Below, in pieces: positions 25,766 through 32,907 of a stretch of DNA of 64,000 bases. Both the position numbers and the translations under genes were made by a program. How positions within the stretch are numbered: the stretch's first letter is position 1; the number at the start of each line of letters is the position of its first letter. Source of the stretch: a bacterium EF100-94H03 bin56. GTDB taxonomy: Bacteria > Pseudomonadota > Alphaproteobacteria > SP197. The notes beneath the pieces are model-generated. The model had not been told where the DNA came from. It was given only the letters and a program-made list of their open reading frames with translations, and made no database searches. The DNA is taken from NCBI GenBank assembly GCA_002238685.1, contig MPMV01000002.1:62001-126000 (forward strand), written 5' to 3'.

Positions 25766-26475
25766 GGTTCTGCGCCCAGGTAGAGGGATTTGAGTTCCGT
25801 CGCGGCCGCGATCTCCGAGGCCGGCCCCTCCGCCTCGATGCGGCCGAGCCGCATGACGTAGGCGTGATCGCTGACCGCAAGAGCTTTCGCCGCGTTCTGT
25901 TCGACGAGCAGGATGGTGAGGCCGGATTCCTTCAGGCTGCGGATCATGCCGAAGATCTGGTCCACCACAAGCGGCGCCAGGCCAAGCGACGGCTCATCCA
26001 GGAGAAGGACGGCCGGACGCGACATGAGCGCCCGCGCGATGACCAGCATCTGCTGTTCGCCTCCCGACAGGTTTCCCGCCGGCAGGTGCAGTCGCTCGGC
26101 AAGAATGGGAAAGCGGGCGAAGTGCGTGTCGCGATCATGGAGCACGCCGGCCTGATCGCGGCGGCGCGTGAACGCGCCGAGCTGAAGGTTCTGCGCCACC
26201 GTCAGGTCCGGAAACACGTCACGGGTCTCCGGCACGGCTGCCACGCCACGCCGGACCATGGCCTCCGGCGTTGCCCCGCTCACGTCTGCGCCATCCAGCC
26301 GGACCCTGCCGGCGGTGGCCCGCACCGCTCCGGCAATCGCCATCAATGTCGACGACTTTCCCGCGCCGTTGGCCCCGAGAAGGGTCACGAGTTCGCCCTT
26401 GCGGACCCTGAGCGACACACCGCGCACCGCACGCACGGCGCCGTAGCTCACCTCCAGGGAATCGATGTCAAGCAT
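25762..26475 (-). CDS. LIV-type ABC transporter ATPase, LivF family
   Basis: This ATP-binding subunit (about 237 residues) has Walker A LGANGAGKSS, signature NLSGGEQQML, Walker B LLLDEPSLGLAP and the switch His-equivalent region LLVEQN, all standard for LivF. I place the start at the ATG at 26475 (MLDIDSLEV), overlapping the LivG stop by eight bases; the longer open frame to 26550 is an alternative with a TTG start. It would pair with LivG to drive the LivHM permeases. Confidence 0.9.
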   Translation of the reverse strand: MLDIDSLEVSYGAVRAVRGVSLRVRKGELVTLLGANGAGKSSTLMAIAGAVRATAGRVRLDGADVSGATPEAMVRRGVAAVPETRDVFPDLTVAQNLQLGAFTRRRDQAGVLHDRDTHFARFPILAERLHLPAGNLSGGEQQMLVIARALMSRPAVLLLDEPSLGLAPLVVDQIFGMIRSLKESGLTILLVEQNAAKALAVSDHAYVMRLGRIEAEGPASEIAAATELKSLYLGAEP

Positions 26476-27196
26476 GCCCGGTATCGCTGCCGAGATAGGC
26501 CTCGATGACCGCCGGATCGTCACGGACCGTCCGGCGGTCCCCCTCGGCAATGGTGCGCCCGGACGCCAGCACGTGCAGCCTTTCGCAAAGGCGCATGATC
26601 AGGCCCATGTCGTGGTCGATGATGAGCAGGCCGAGCCCTCGGTCCTTCGGCAGCATGGCGAGGATGTCGATCAGCGACTCGGTCTCTTCCTCGTTCATCC
26701 CTGCAGCAGGCTCGTCGAGCAGGAGGTAGTGTGGTTCGCCGGCCAGGGCCCGCGCAATTTCCACGCGGCGCTTCTCGCCGTAACTGAGCACCTCGGCCAG
26801 ATCGTCGAGGCGTCGGCCGAGTCCGAACTCCTCGATCAGCGCGGTGGCGCGCTGCAGGGCCACGCGCACCGGGGCGCCCTTGCCGAGAGCGGCCGTGGCA
26901 ACATTCTCGAGAATCGTCAGGTTGTCGAAATGCCTGCCGATCTGGAAGGTCCGGGAAACCCCCGCATGGGCGATCTCGCGGGGCTTTCGTCCGGTCAGGA
27001 CGGTATCCCCCAGCGTGATCGCGCCGCCGGCCACGGGGACCTGACCGGTCATGGCGTTGACCAGCGTTGTCTTCCCGGATCCATTCGGCCCGATGAGCCC
27101 GAGTATCTCCCCGGGCTCAAGGGTGAGCGACACGTCGTCGAGTGCACGCAGGCCGGCAAACTCGACCGTGACGGACGCCGCTTCAAGTGGGGCCAT
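26468..27196 (-). CDS. LIV-type ABC transporter ATPase, LivG family
   Basis: This 242-residue ATPase has Walker A IGPNGSGKTT, the Q-loop SRTFQIGRHF, a signature reading LSYGEKRRVEIA (LivG-type, with YGE rather than GGQ), Walker B LLLDEPAAGMNEEE and the switch region LLIIDHDM. The NEEE extension after Walker B is diagnostic of LivG. It is the second gene of the operon, after the binding protein. A strong hairpin lies between the two. Confidence 0.9.
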   Translation of the reverse strand: MAPLEAASVTVEFAGLRALDDVSLTLEPGEILGLIGPNGSGKTTLVNAMTGQVPVAGGAITLGDTVLTGRKPREIAHAGVSRTFQIGRHFDNLTILENVATAALGKGAPVRVALQRATALIEEFGLGRRLDDLAEVLSYGEKRRVEIARALAGEPHYLLLDEPAAGMNEEETESLIDILAMLPKDRGLGLLIIDHDMGLIMRLCERLHVLASGRTIAEGDRRTVRDDPAVIEAYLGSDTGHA

Positions 27197-27218
27197 GGCG
27201 CTCCGGGATACCGCGGTT

Positions 27219-27250
27219 CCTGCCGGCGCGGACGAGTCCGCGCCGGCAGG
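27219..27250 (-). terminator. Strong hairpin between binding protein and LivG
   Basis: Perfect 15-base arms CCTGCCGGCGCGGAC and GTCCGCGCCGGCAGG are separated by two bases, just after the binding-protein stop. There is no T-run. Such structures commonly stabilise the upstream message or reduce read-through so that binding protein outnumbers the membrane subunits. Confidence 0.6.
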
Positions 27251-27265
27251 GTGGTTCAGGCGATT

Positions 27266-28435
27266 CTATGGTGCCGGTACGTTGGACGGCGTCCGCCAGC
27301 CAAGGAAATGCGTCTCCGCCCCCTTGACTTCGACGAGCACCGCCGCCTTGTCCGGGGCATGGCCTTCTTCGGCGTTGCGGTATGTCAGATCGCCGGTGAG
27401 AAGACTGAACACGTTCTCCTCCAGCACTTTCGCAACAGCCGCGCCATCCGTCGTGCCTGCGATCTCCGCAGCCTGGGCAAGAAGCATCACGGCGTCCCAG
27501 CCGGTCGCCACGAAGGACGTGTCAGGCGGTTCGTTGAACATGTCCTCGAAGAGTCCGATGAACTGGTCCATTTCCGGATGTGCTTCGGAACTCATGAAGG
27601 TATGGGTCACGAAGTAGATGTCGTTGCCAAGCGGGCCAAGCGACTGGATCATCGCCGGGTCGTCGTAGGAATCCCCGCCGAGCACCGGTGCGTCATAGCC
27701 GACTTCGCGCAGGGACCGGATGATGAAGCCGATATCCTGCCCGTAGGAGGAGATGAAGATGACATCCGGCTTCTCGTCGAGCGCCTGCAGGCGCGCAAGC
27801 TGGGCCGAGAAATCGTTGTCTCCGTTGTTGTACGTGTCCTCCGCCAGGATGTTGCCGCCCAGGGCCTTGAAATGCTCGACGAAGTACTTGGAGAGCGACA
27901 CGGTGTAGGCGATGAACTGGTCGGTCACGACATAGGCGTTCTTCCAGCCGCGCTCGTTGATGGCATATTCGGCGGCAGTCGCCCCCATGGTGGTGTTCCA
28001 CATCGACAGGGTGAACTGCTTGTCTCCCAGCGACCAGGAACTGTAGAGCGGGTCCGACGCGCACAGTGACAGGCCAACCAGTCCCGACTCCTGTGCCGCG
28101 CGACTCGCCGGTCCACCGAAGTCGAAGTCGCAGGGTGCCAGAATGAAGTCGGCGCCGTCGTCGATCAGTTCCACGGCCGCGTTGCCGACCGTGACCGGAT
28201 CGGTCTTGCCGTCGATGGCGACCATCTCAACCTGCTGGCCGAGCAACCCGCCCTGATCATTGAGGGCCTTGATGGCGACCTGCGCACCCCGGAAGCCGGG
28301 CGTGTCCAGGGGCGCCTGGTCCCCGGTCAGGCACAGGGGCGCACCGAAGGTGATCGTGTCCCCGAGGGCGCTCCCCCCGCCGGCCATAGCCAGGGCGCCG
28401 ACCGATGCCAGTACTGCTAAGAAACGGGATCTCAT
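27266..28435 (-). CDS. Periplasmic binding protein, LIV/amide-type
   Basis: This type-I periplasmic binding protein (389 residues) leads the LIV-type operon. It has a Sec signal peptide at 1-25 (hydrophobic VLASVGALAMAGGGSAL). The mature N-terminus ITFGAPLCLTGDQAPLD is followed by the helix FRGAQVAIKALNDQGG and the KTDPVTVGNAAVELID block usual for the Peripla_BP_6 group. Conserved serine/threonine-type ligand contacts for amino acids are not obvious, so the solute need not be a branched-chain amino acid. The operon order SBP-G-F-H-M-ureohydrolase suggests a guanidino or amide compound. Confidence 0.88.
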   Translation of the reverse strand: MRSRFLAVLASVGALAMAGGGSALGDTITFGAPLCLTGDQAPLDTPGFRGAQVAIKALNDQGGLLGQQVEMVAIDGKTDPVTVGNAAVELIDDGADFILAPCDFDFGGPASRAAQESGLVGLSLCASDPLYSSWSLGDKQFTLSMWNTTMGATAAEYAINERGWKNAYVVTDQFIAYTVSLSKYFVEHFKALGGNILAEDTYNNGDNDFSAQLARLQALDEKPDVIFISSYGQDIGFIIRSLREVGYDAPVLGGDSYDDPAMIQSLGPLGNDIYFVTHTFMSSEAHPEMDQFIGLFEDMFNEPPDTSFVATGWDAVMLLAQAAEIAGTTDGAAVAKVLEENVFSLLTGDLTYRNAEEGHAPDKAAVLVEVKGAETHFLGWRTPSNVPAP

Positions 28436-29112
28436 GGAGTTCCTCCTCTTGTTCTCTCTGCAAGATCGAACTGGATCTTGTGTTGTGTTGCATTCGATGA
28501 TGTCCGGGAAGGAAAGTCAAACACACGATGGCTGTTGCCAAGGCCGGACAGTGACCGAGGCCGGGGACCTGCGGAGCCCGCAAATCCCGCTCCGCCCGTG
28601 TGATGGATACGAATCCCGCGAGGGCCGACAAGGTATCGCTCCACCGTACCCTGGCAGAGCCGGGGCGCACCAGCTTCAGGGGCCGCAATCGCGATGAACC
28701 ATGCAACCCTCCCGTTCATCAGACGCCTCCTCGTTGGGGCACAGGCCGGACAATCCGTGCGCGGGCGTTCCCATGCCGCGTCACGCTGGACACCTGTGCA
28801 GGTCACCGAGGTCAGGGTCGAGCGGCGGCTTCCGATATCCCGACGAGGCGTTTCCCTTTCACGACCGGGTTGCCGGACTGTCCGGCGACGCACTACCGTT
28901 CCACCCGGACGTCTCGGTGAGGAGCCACGCCATGTTTCGTGCACTGCGCCAAGTCGTGGTGTCGCGAGGTGCGGCAAGATGAAGCAACATCGTGGCAGCA
29001 ACCCGCCTTCGTGCTGCAACTCCAACCGACCCGGCCTTCAGCACAACGTGAATCGTCAATGACGATAGCAGGAAGCCCTGCCTGTCGAAGCGACCGTGAT
29101 GGAGAGTGCGGA
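28436..29112. other. Gene-free stretch
   Basis: About 680 bases between the LIV operon and higA. Frames are short, arginine-rich and uninformative. It presumably holds the promoter of the LIV operon near 28436-28550; I see no clear operator, RNA gene or element end. Confidence 0.5.
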
Positions 29113-29400
29113 TCACGCCGCCGCAAACCGCTCCACTGCGATTTCACCCGCGCGGTCACGGACTTGCCAGAGGTCCCAGGCCATCTGCATTCCCAGCCAT
29201 GTCTCGGGCGTCGAGCCGAAGGCCTTTGACAGCCGTATCGCCATCTCCACCGAAACCCCCGTGCGCTCGTTCACCAACTCCGACAGCGCCTGCCGCGTGA
29301 CGCCCAGCCCTTCGGCGGCCCGTGTCACGGTAAGCCCGAGGGGCTCGAGGCACTGTCGCTTCACGATGCCGCCCGGATGCGGCGGGTTGTGCATCCCCAT
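29113..29400 (-). CDS. higA: HigA-family antitoxin
   Basis: This 95-residue Xre-type antitoxin has the typical opening MGMHNPPHPGGIVKRQCLEP. Its helix-turn-helix is TVTRAAEGLGVTRQALSELV, followed by the end block PETWLGMQMAWDLWQV. It neutralises HigB and represses their shared promoter. It is the downstream gene, 11 bases after the toxin reading frame, the inverted toxin-first order of higBA loci. The gene looks intact. Confidence 0.9.
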   Translation of the reverse strand: MGMHNPPHPGGIVKRQCLEPLGLTVTRAAEGLGVTRQALSELVNERTGVSVEMAIRLSKAFGSTPETWLGMQMAWDLWQVRDRAGEIAVERFAAA

Positions 29401-29411
29401 GACTGGTCTCC

Positions 29412-29690
29412 TCAGTGATAGTCCAGGTAGTCCACATCAACCGCCACACCGTCCTCAAACCGGAAGGTCACGCGCCAGTTGCCCGATACCGCAACTGCCC
29501 AGTGCCCTTTCAGGCGACCCTTCAGCTCGTGCAGGCGAAACCCTGGCAGGTTCATGTTCTCCGGCCCGCGGCTCAGGTCGAGCGCCGCCAGGATGTCCCG
29601 CAGCTTCTCGACATGCGCCGGCGCCACGCGCCGTGCCGTCCGGCCATCATAAAGCGCCTTCAGACCGCGATGGCGGAACGATGCGATGAT
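29412..29690 (-). CDS. higB: HigB/RelE-type toxin, apparent start-codon loss
   Basis: HigB toxins are ribosome-dependent mRNA interferases of about 92 residues. Homology here starts with IASFRHRGLKALYDG and runs through LHELKGRLKGHWAVAVSGNW to FRFEDGVAVDVDYLDYH. The codons where relatives start are ATC ATC (29690-29685) instead of ATG; an in-frame TAG lies just upstream. The first ordinary start is a GTG at 29627, which would give 71 residues and lose the first strand and helix. Either a rare ATC start is used at low level, or the toxin is silenced while the antitoxin remains intact. Confidence 0.75.
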   Translation of the reverse strand: MIASFRHRGLKALYDGRTARRVAPAHVEKLRDILAALDLSRGPENMNLPGFRLHELKGRLKGHWAVAVSGNWRVTFRFEDGVAVDVDYLDYH

Positions 29691-30222
29691 GCTACGATCC
29701 TAGCTTGTCGCCTGTCAGATGACAATTTACAATCCACTGAATCCGACCTGCCAGGCAACATCTCACATCCGTCTCGGTGAACGCGTCCGGCACGCTCCTC
29801 GTCACCTATCACAATCCCAGGTCTACGTCCCTCGATCTACCTCGGTCGGGCGAGGGCATCTCCCGACCCTTCCCGATGGCTCATTCAAGAGCCCGACACC
29901 ACCCGGAGCTCACCGGGAGCCGCATGCCGAACGTGGAATTCCCGGACGCGTTGTTGCCGAAGATGTTGATGCGCCGGAATGTGAGCGAGGTGATTTCAAT
30001 GTTGTACACAGCAGAACGGTAAAGTCTGCTTGCTCGCGGCGTGACCAGTTGTGCAAGTGAATCACATATCTACCTTGGTATGACGTCATGCAGGGAGTAA
30101 CCGGCAAACCCGAAAGCCGATGCCGAACCGCGCCGGCCTGAAGTTGGCGGGTGTGGTTCGTATTCCGATATCGTTCGTGGGACAGTTCAGGCGCGATCGA
30201 AACACGCAAAGGAGACTCGCCC
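29691..30222. other. Gene-free stretch
   Basis: No gene is supported. It includes the higBA promoter region and a short GGTCGGG/CCCGACC hairpin (29844-29868) of unknown purpose. The last bases contain the AAAGGAG ribosome-binding site of the following gene. Confidence 0.5.
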
Positions 30223-31437
30223 TTGGCTACACGACATGATGCCTATGGACCCGTCATCGCAATGCGGCCCGGCGCTGGCGAGCCAGCGGTCACCCTCGAG
30301 CGCGTCAAGTTCGCCGCCCGCGGCGACACCGAAGGCAGCATAGACGAGGAAACCCTGAGAGACCTGCTGTTCGAACATCCACAGGCGTTGCCCATCGCCC
30401 AGATCGACACCAGCTACGACGGCCTCTTGCCGGTGTGCCGGGAGCTTTCGACCCCGGCCGGCTTCGTCGATGCGCTCTATGTGAACCGTCTGGGCAATCT
30501 CACGCTTGCCGAATTCAAGCTGTGGCGCAATCCGCAGGCGCGCCGGGAGGTGATTGGACAGATCCTCGACTACGCCAAGGACCTGGCGTCGTGGGACTAC
30601 GAAGATCTCCAGCGCGAGGTCTCGCGCGCCCTGAAGCGGCCCGGAAACGTCCTCTGGGAACTGGTCGCCGACGCCGACCCGACCGTCGGCGAGGCCGCCT
30701 TCGTCGACAATGTCACCCGCCATCTTCGCAGGGGCGAGTTCCTGATGCTCATCGTCGGAGACGGGATTCGGGAGGGAGCCGCCAACATCGTCGAGTTCGT
30801 GCAACGGCACAGCGGCCTTCAGTTCAACCTGGCGCTGGTCGAAGCCGCGCTCTGGCGCGATGGCGCGGACCGGCTGATCGTGCAGCCTCGCGTTCTGGCA
30901 CGGACCGAGATCGTTCGGCGACACGTCGCCGGTCCGACCTCTGTAGCTGCCTCTCAAGGCGAGGCCGACGATGATCCGCTCTCCACCCAGGAAGAAGAGA
31001 ACCTCCGGTTCTGGAGTGCCGTGCTTGGCGGCTTCTCGTTCTCCGATGCGACGGTGGAGGCGCCCAAACCGCGGCATGACTCGAGGATCGATGTCCTCGA
31101 TGCCGGCGCCAAGGGTCTGTGGTTCAGCGCCTATCTGCAGCGCCGCGATGCGGAGATGGGCTGCTACCTGGCGCGGTACAACAATACGCCGCCCGCCCAG
31201 CGCATGTTCGATGAGATCGAGGGATCGATCGGCGAAATGCGATGTGAATTCGGGGATGATCTCACGTCATGGCGCAACCCCAAGGGTAACCCCCGCATTG
31301 GCTTCCGCCACGGCGCACGGTTCCTCAAGGGAGGTGACGACTTCGACAGTGCGGTCGAATGGATGCGGGAACGCCTGGATCGTCTCGTCAGCACACTGCG
31401 GCCGCGATTGCGGAAAATGAGCCAGGACCTCTCGTGA
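30223..31437 (+). CDS. Putative PD-(D/E)XK-type nuclease with DUF4268-like C-terminus
   Basis: I do not know a named homolog with certainty. The central part reads VDALYVNRLGNLTLAEFKLW and then NPQARREVIGQILDYAKDLA, the D...ExK...Q arrangement of PD-(D/E)XK nucleases. The last 140 residues (GLWFSAYLQRRDAEMGCYLA, then CEFGDDLTSW) resemble DUF4268, found in nuclease-like and defence-associated proteins. I start it at the TTG at 30223 because a strong AAAGGAG precedes it by eight bases; the frame is open to 30151. Length is then 404 residues. It stands alone among toxin-antitoxin modules, which hints at a defence role, but nothing proves it. Confidence 0.6.
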   Translation: MATRHDAYGPVIAMRPGAGEPAVTLERVKFAARGDTEGSIDEETLRDLLFEHPQALPIAQIDTSYDGLLPVCRELSTPAGFVDALYVNRLGNLTLAEFKLWRNPQARREVIGQILDYAKDLASWDYEDLQREVSRALKRPGNVLWELVADADPTVGEAAFVDNVTRHLRRGEFLMLIVGDGIREGAANIVEFVQRHSGLQFNLALVEAALWRDGADRLIVQPRVLARTEIVRRHVAGPTSVAASQGEADDDPLSTQEEENLRFWSAVLGGFSFSDATVEAPKPRHDSRIDVLDAGAKGLWFSAYLQRRDAEMGCYLARYNNTPPAQRMFDEIEGSIGEMRCEFGDDLTSWRNPKGNPRIGFRHGARFLKGGDDFDSAVEWMRERLDRLVSTLRPRLRKMSQDLS

Positions 31438-31472
31438 AACTCCGCTCCGTCTCCCGCGCTCATCGACAGACC

Positions 31473-32145
31473 TCAGGTCAACCGCCAGTTCTCTTCGCCG
31501 TAGGTCAACCAGGCGTCCGCCCGGTTGCCGTCCCATCGGTAGCACAGGTGTCGTCCCTGCACCGGAATGCCCACCACGTCGGGTCAGAATGCCGCAATGG
31601 CCTCGCCGCCGGGATGGCGTACGCTCGGCCAGACGATGCCGTCGCTGGCATGATTCCGGCGCAGCTCCCGCGCCAACGTCTGGGCGCCGGCATAGTCGTC
31701 TGCGTCGAGCGCAAACGCGAAGGCAACGGCATCCCGCAGGTCGTGCAGTTCCGCGTCGAGGCGGCCGATCAACTCGCGATAGTCCGCGGTGGCGGGACCC
31801 TCTTGCGCGGCCGCCATGAAACGCTCGAAATGGAACATCGTCTCCGCCAGTGCGACTTCGAAGCGATCGCCTGCGAAGTACACACCGTAGCTTCCGTCGG
31901 CGAAGCGGCTCGGGCGATCAGGCGAAACATGACAGAACGGCGCCATGACCCAACTGGCGCCGGCACCCGAGACGCGTCGTTCAGGCGGCACCAGATGAAT
32001 GGAACCGATGGAGTCTCGCGGCCGCGGCAACCAGTTCCCGGTCGGCTGGATCTGCGATGTCCTCGAACAGATCGACCGGGGGATAGATCAACCGGATCAG
32101 GCGGAAATTCCGGGGCCAGAGGACACGACTGAGGGGCGGGATCAC
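31473..32145 (-). pseudogene. RES-domain toxin, inactivated
   Basis: RES toxins are NAD+-phosphorylases that deplete NAD+. The gene starts at a GTG (32145) overlapping the antitoxin stop. It reads FRLIRLIYPPVDLFEDIADP, then frameshifts near 32025 to continue as RDSIGSIHLVPPERRVSGAG, GSYGVYFAGD and ALAETMFHFERF. A TGA at 31584-31586 replaces the Trp of the usual AAFWPD; beyond it the normal end (DVVGIPVQGRHLCYRWDGNR) can still be read to 31473. One frameshift plus one nonsense codon make it inactive. The partner antitoxin is broken as well. Confidence 0.78.
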
Positions 32146-32556
32146 CAACCGCCCCGTTCCGCATCCAGGTAGCCGCGCACCGCGACGAGATCCGGGATCG
32201 ATCCGGCCTACAGCCGGTCCAGGGCGGTATCGCCACCGAATGCCCGGTTTGGCCTTCGCAACCAGTGATAGCCGCGCTCAGGGTCGGTGAACAGGTAGGC
32301 TCTTATGGATGCCCATCACCATCGACAGACGCTCTCGGGTGTCGCGCGAAATGCGCGACGGGTCGACCTGTCCGGCTTTCCAGCGCGCATAGGTTCTTGC
32401 AGCCGGCCTTCCGAGCAGGATGCGTCCTTGCCCGTCGTTGAGTGCCCAACGCGCCGTCAGGTTGAAAAAGGCGCGCAGCATCGCGCCGGTTTCGGTGTCG
32501 CTGATCTCGTCAACGCCACTGTGATCAGGGCCGGGAGTGACATGAGGTGTAGCCAT
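32142..32556 (-). pseudogene. Xre/MbcA/ParS-type antitoxin, inactivated
   Basis: This is the partner of the RES toxin. The first 85 residues are normal (ARWALNDGQGRILLGRPAAR, then SMVMGIHKSL). A deletion near 32300 then shifts the frame. The rest, LFTDPERGYHWLRRPNRAFG and LVAVRGYLDAERGGW, is readable in another frame but contains a TAG at 32208-32210. It has thus lost the C-terminal toxin-binding domain. A palindrome upstream of the start is a probable relic operator. Confidence 0.75.
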
Positions 32557-32907
32557 GTGGCGAAATTTCTATTGCCTATGCCATTTGGCAACAGATGAAT
32601 TGCCCTTGACAAGCATCCGCCGATTTGTCGGATTTGTGATTTGGCGAGCGTGTTCAACGCCGCTGCGCATACTGACGCGACACCTTGCAGGAGAGCAGGG
32701 TCGTGACCGTTCGCCTGGTTTGGGGGGCATCCGGGAACGGATGGTTGCGGGCTCCGTTCCCGCGCTACGGGTTCAGGGAAAGGCGGCCATTCATCAAGTG
32801 GTGGCGCCGGCGGGTGTGCGCAGGTTAAATCGGCCTGCGGAGGCGCTTGTCGGTACATGCCTTCCGTCGATAGACTGCTGGCCGGCGCCGGTGATGATGG
32901 AGTGGCG
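32557..32907. other. Gene-free stretch
   Basis: About 350 bases between the dead antitoxin and the flavoprotein operon. It contains TTGCC-n10-GGCAA (32572-32591) with an inner TGCCA-tt-TGGCA, probably the antitoxin's old operator, and a TTGACA box near 32608 without a convincing partner. No gene seen. Confidence 0.5.

Noticed and set aside
24882-25880. N-terminal extension of the LivM reading frame
   Set aside because: The extra part overlaps LivH out of frame; the ATG at 24881 with a four-base overlap is the normal operon arrangement.
28436-29112. Possible tRNA or CRISPR in the longest intergenic stretch
   Set aside because: No cloverleaf arms or GTTCRA-type T-loop, and no regularly spaced repeats could be found.
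29844-29868. GGTCGGG/CCCGACC hairpin as a small RNA or terminator
   Set aside because: Only seven base pairs, no T-run and no gene ending nearby; probably chance in GC-rich DNA.
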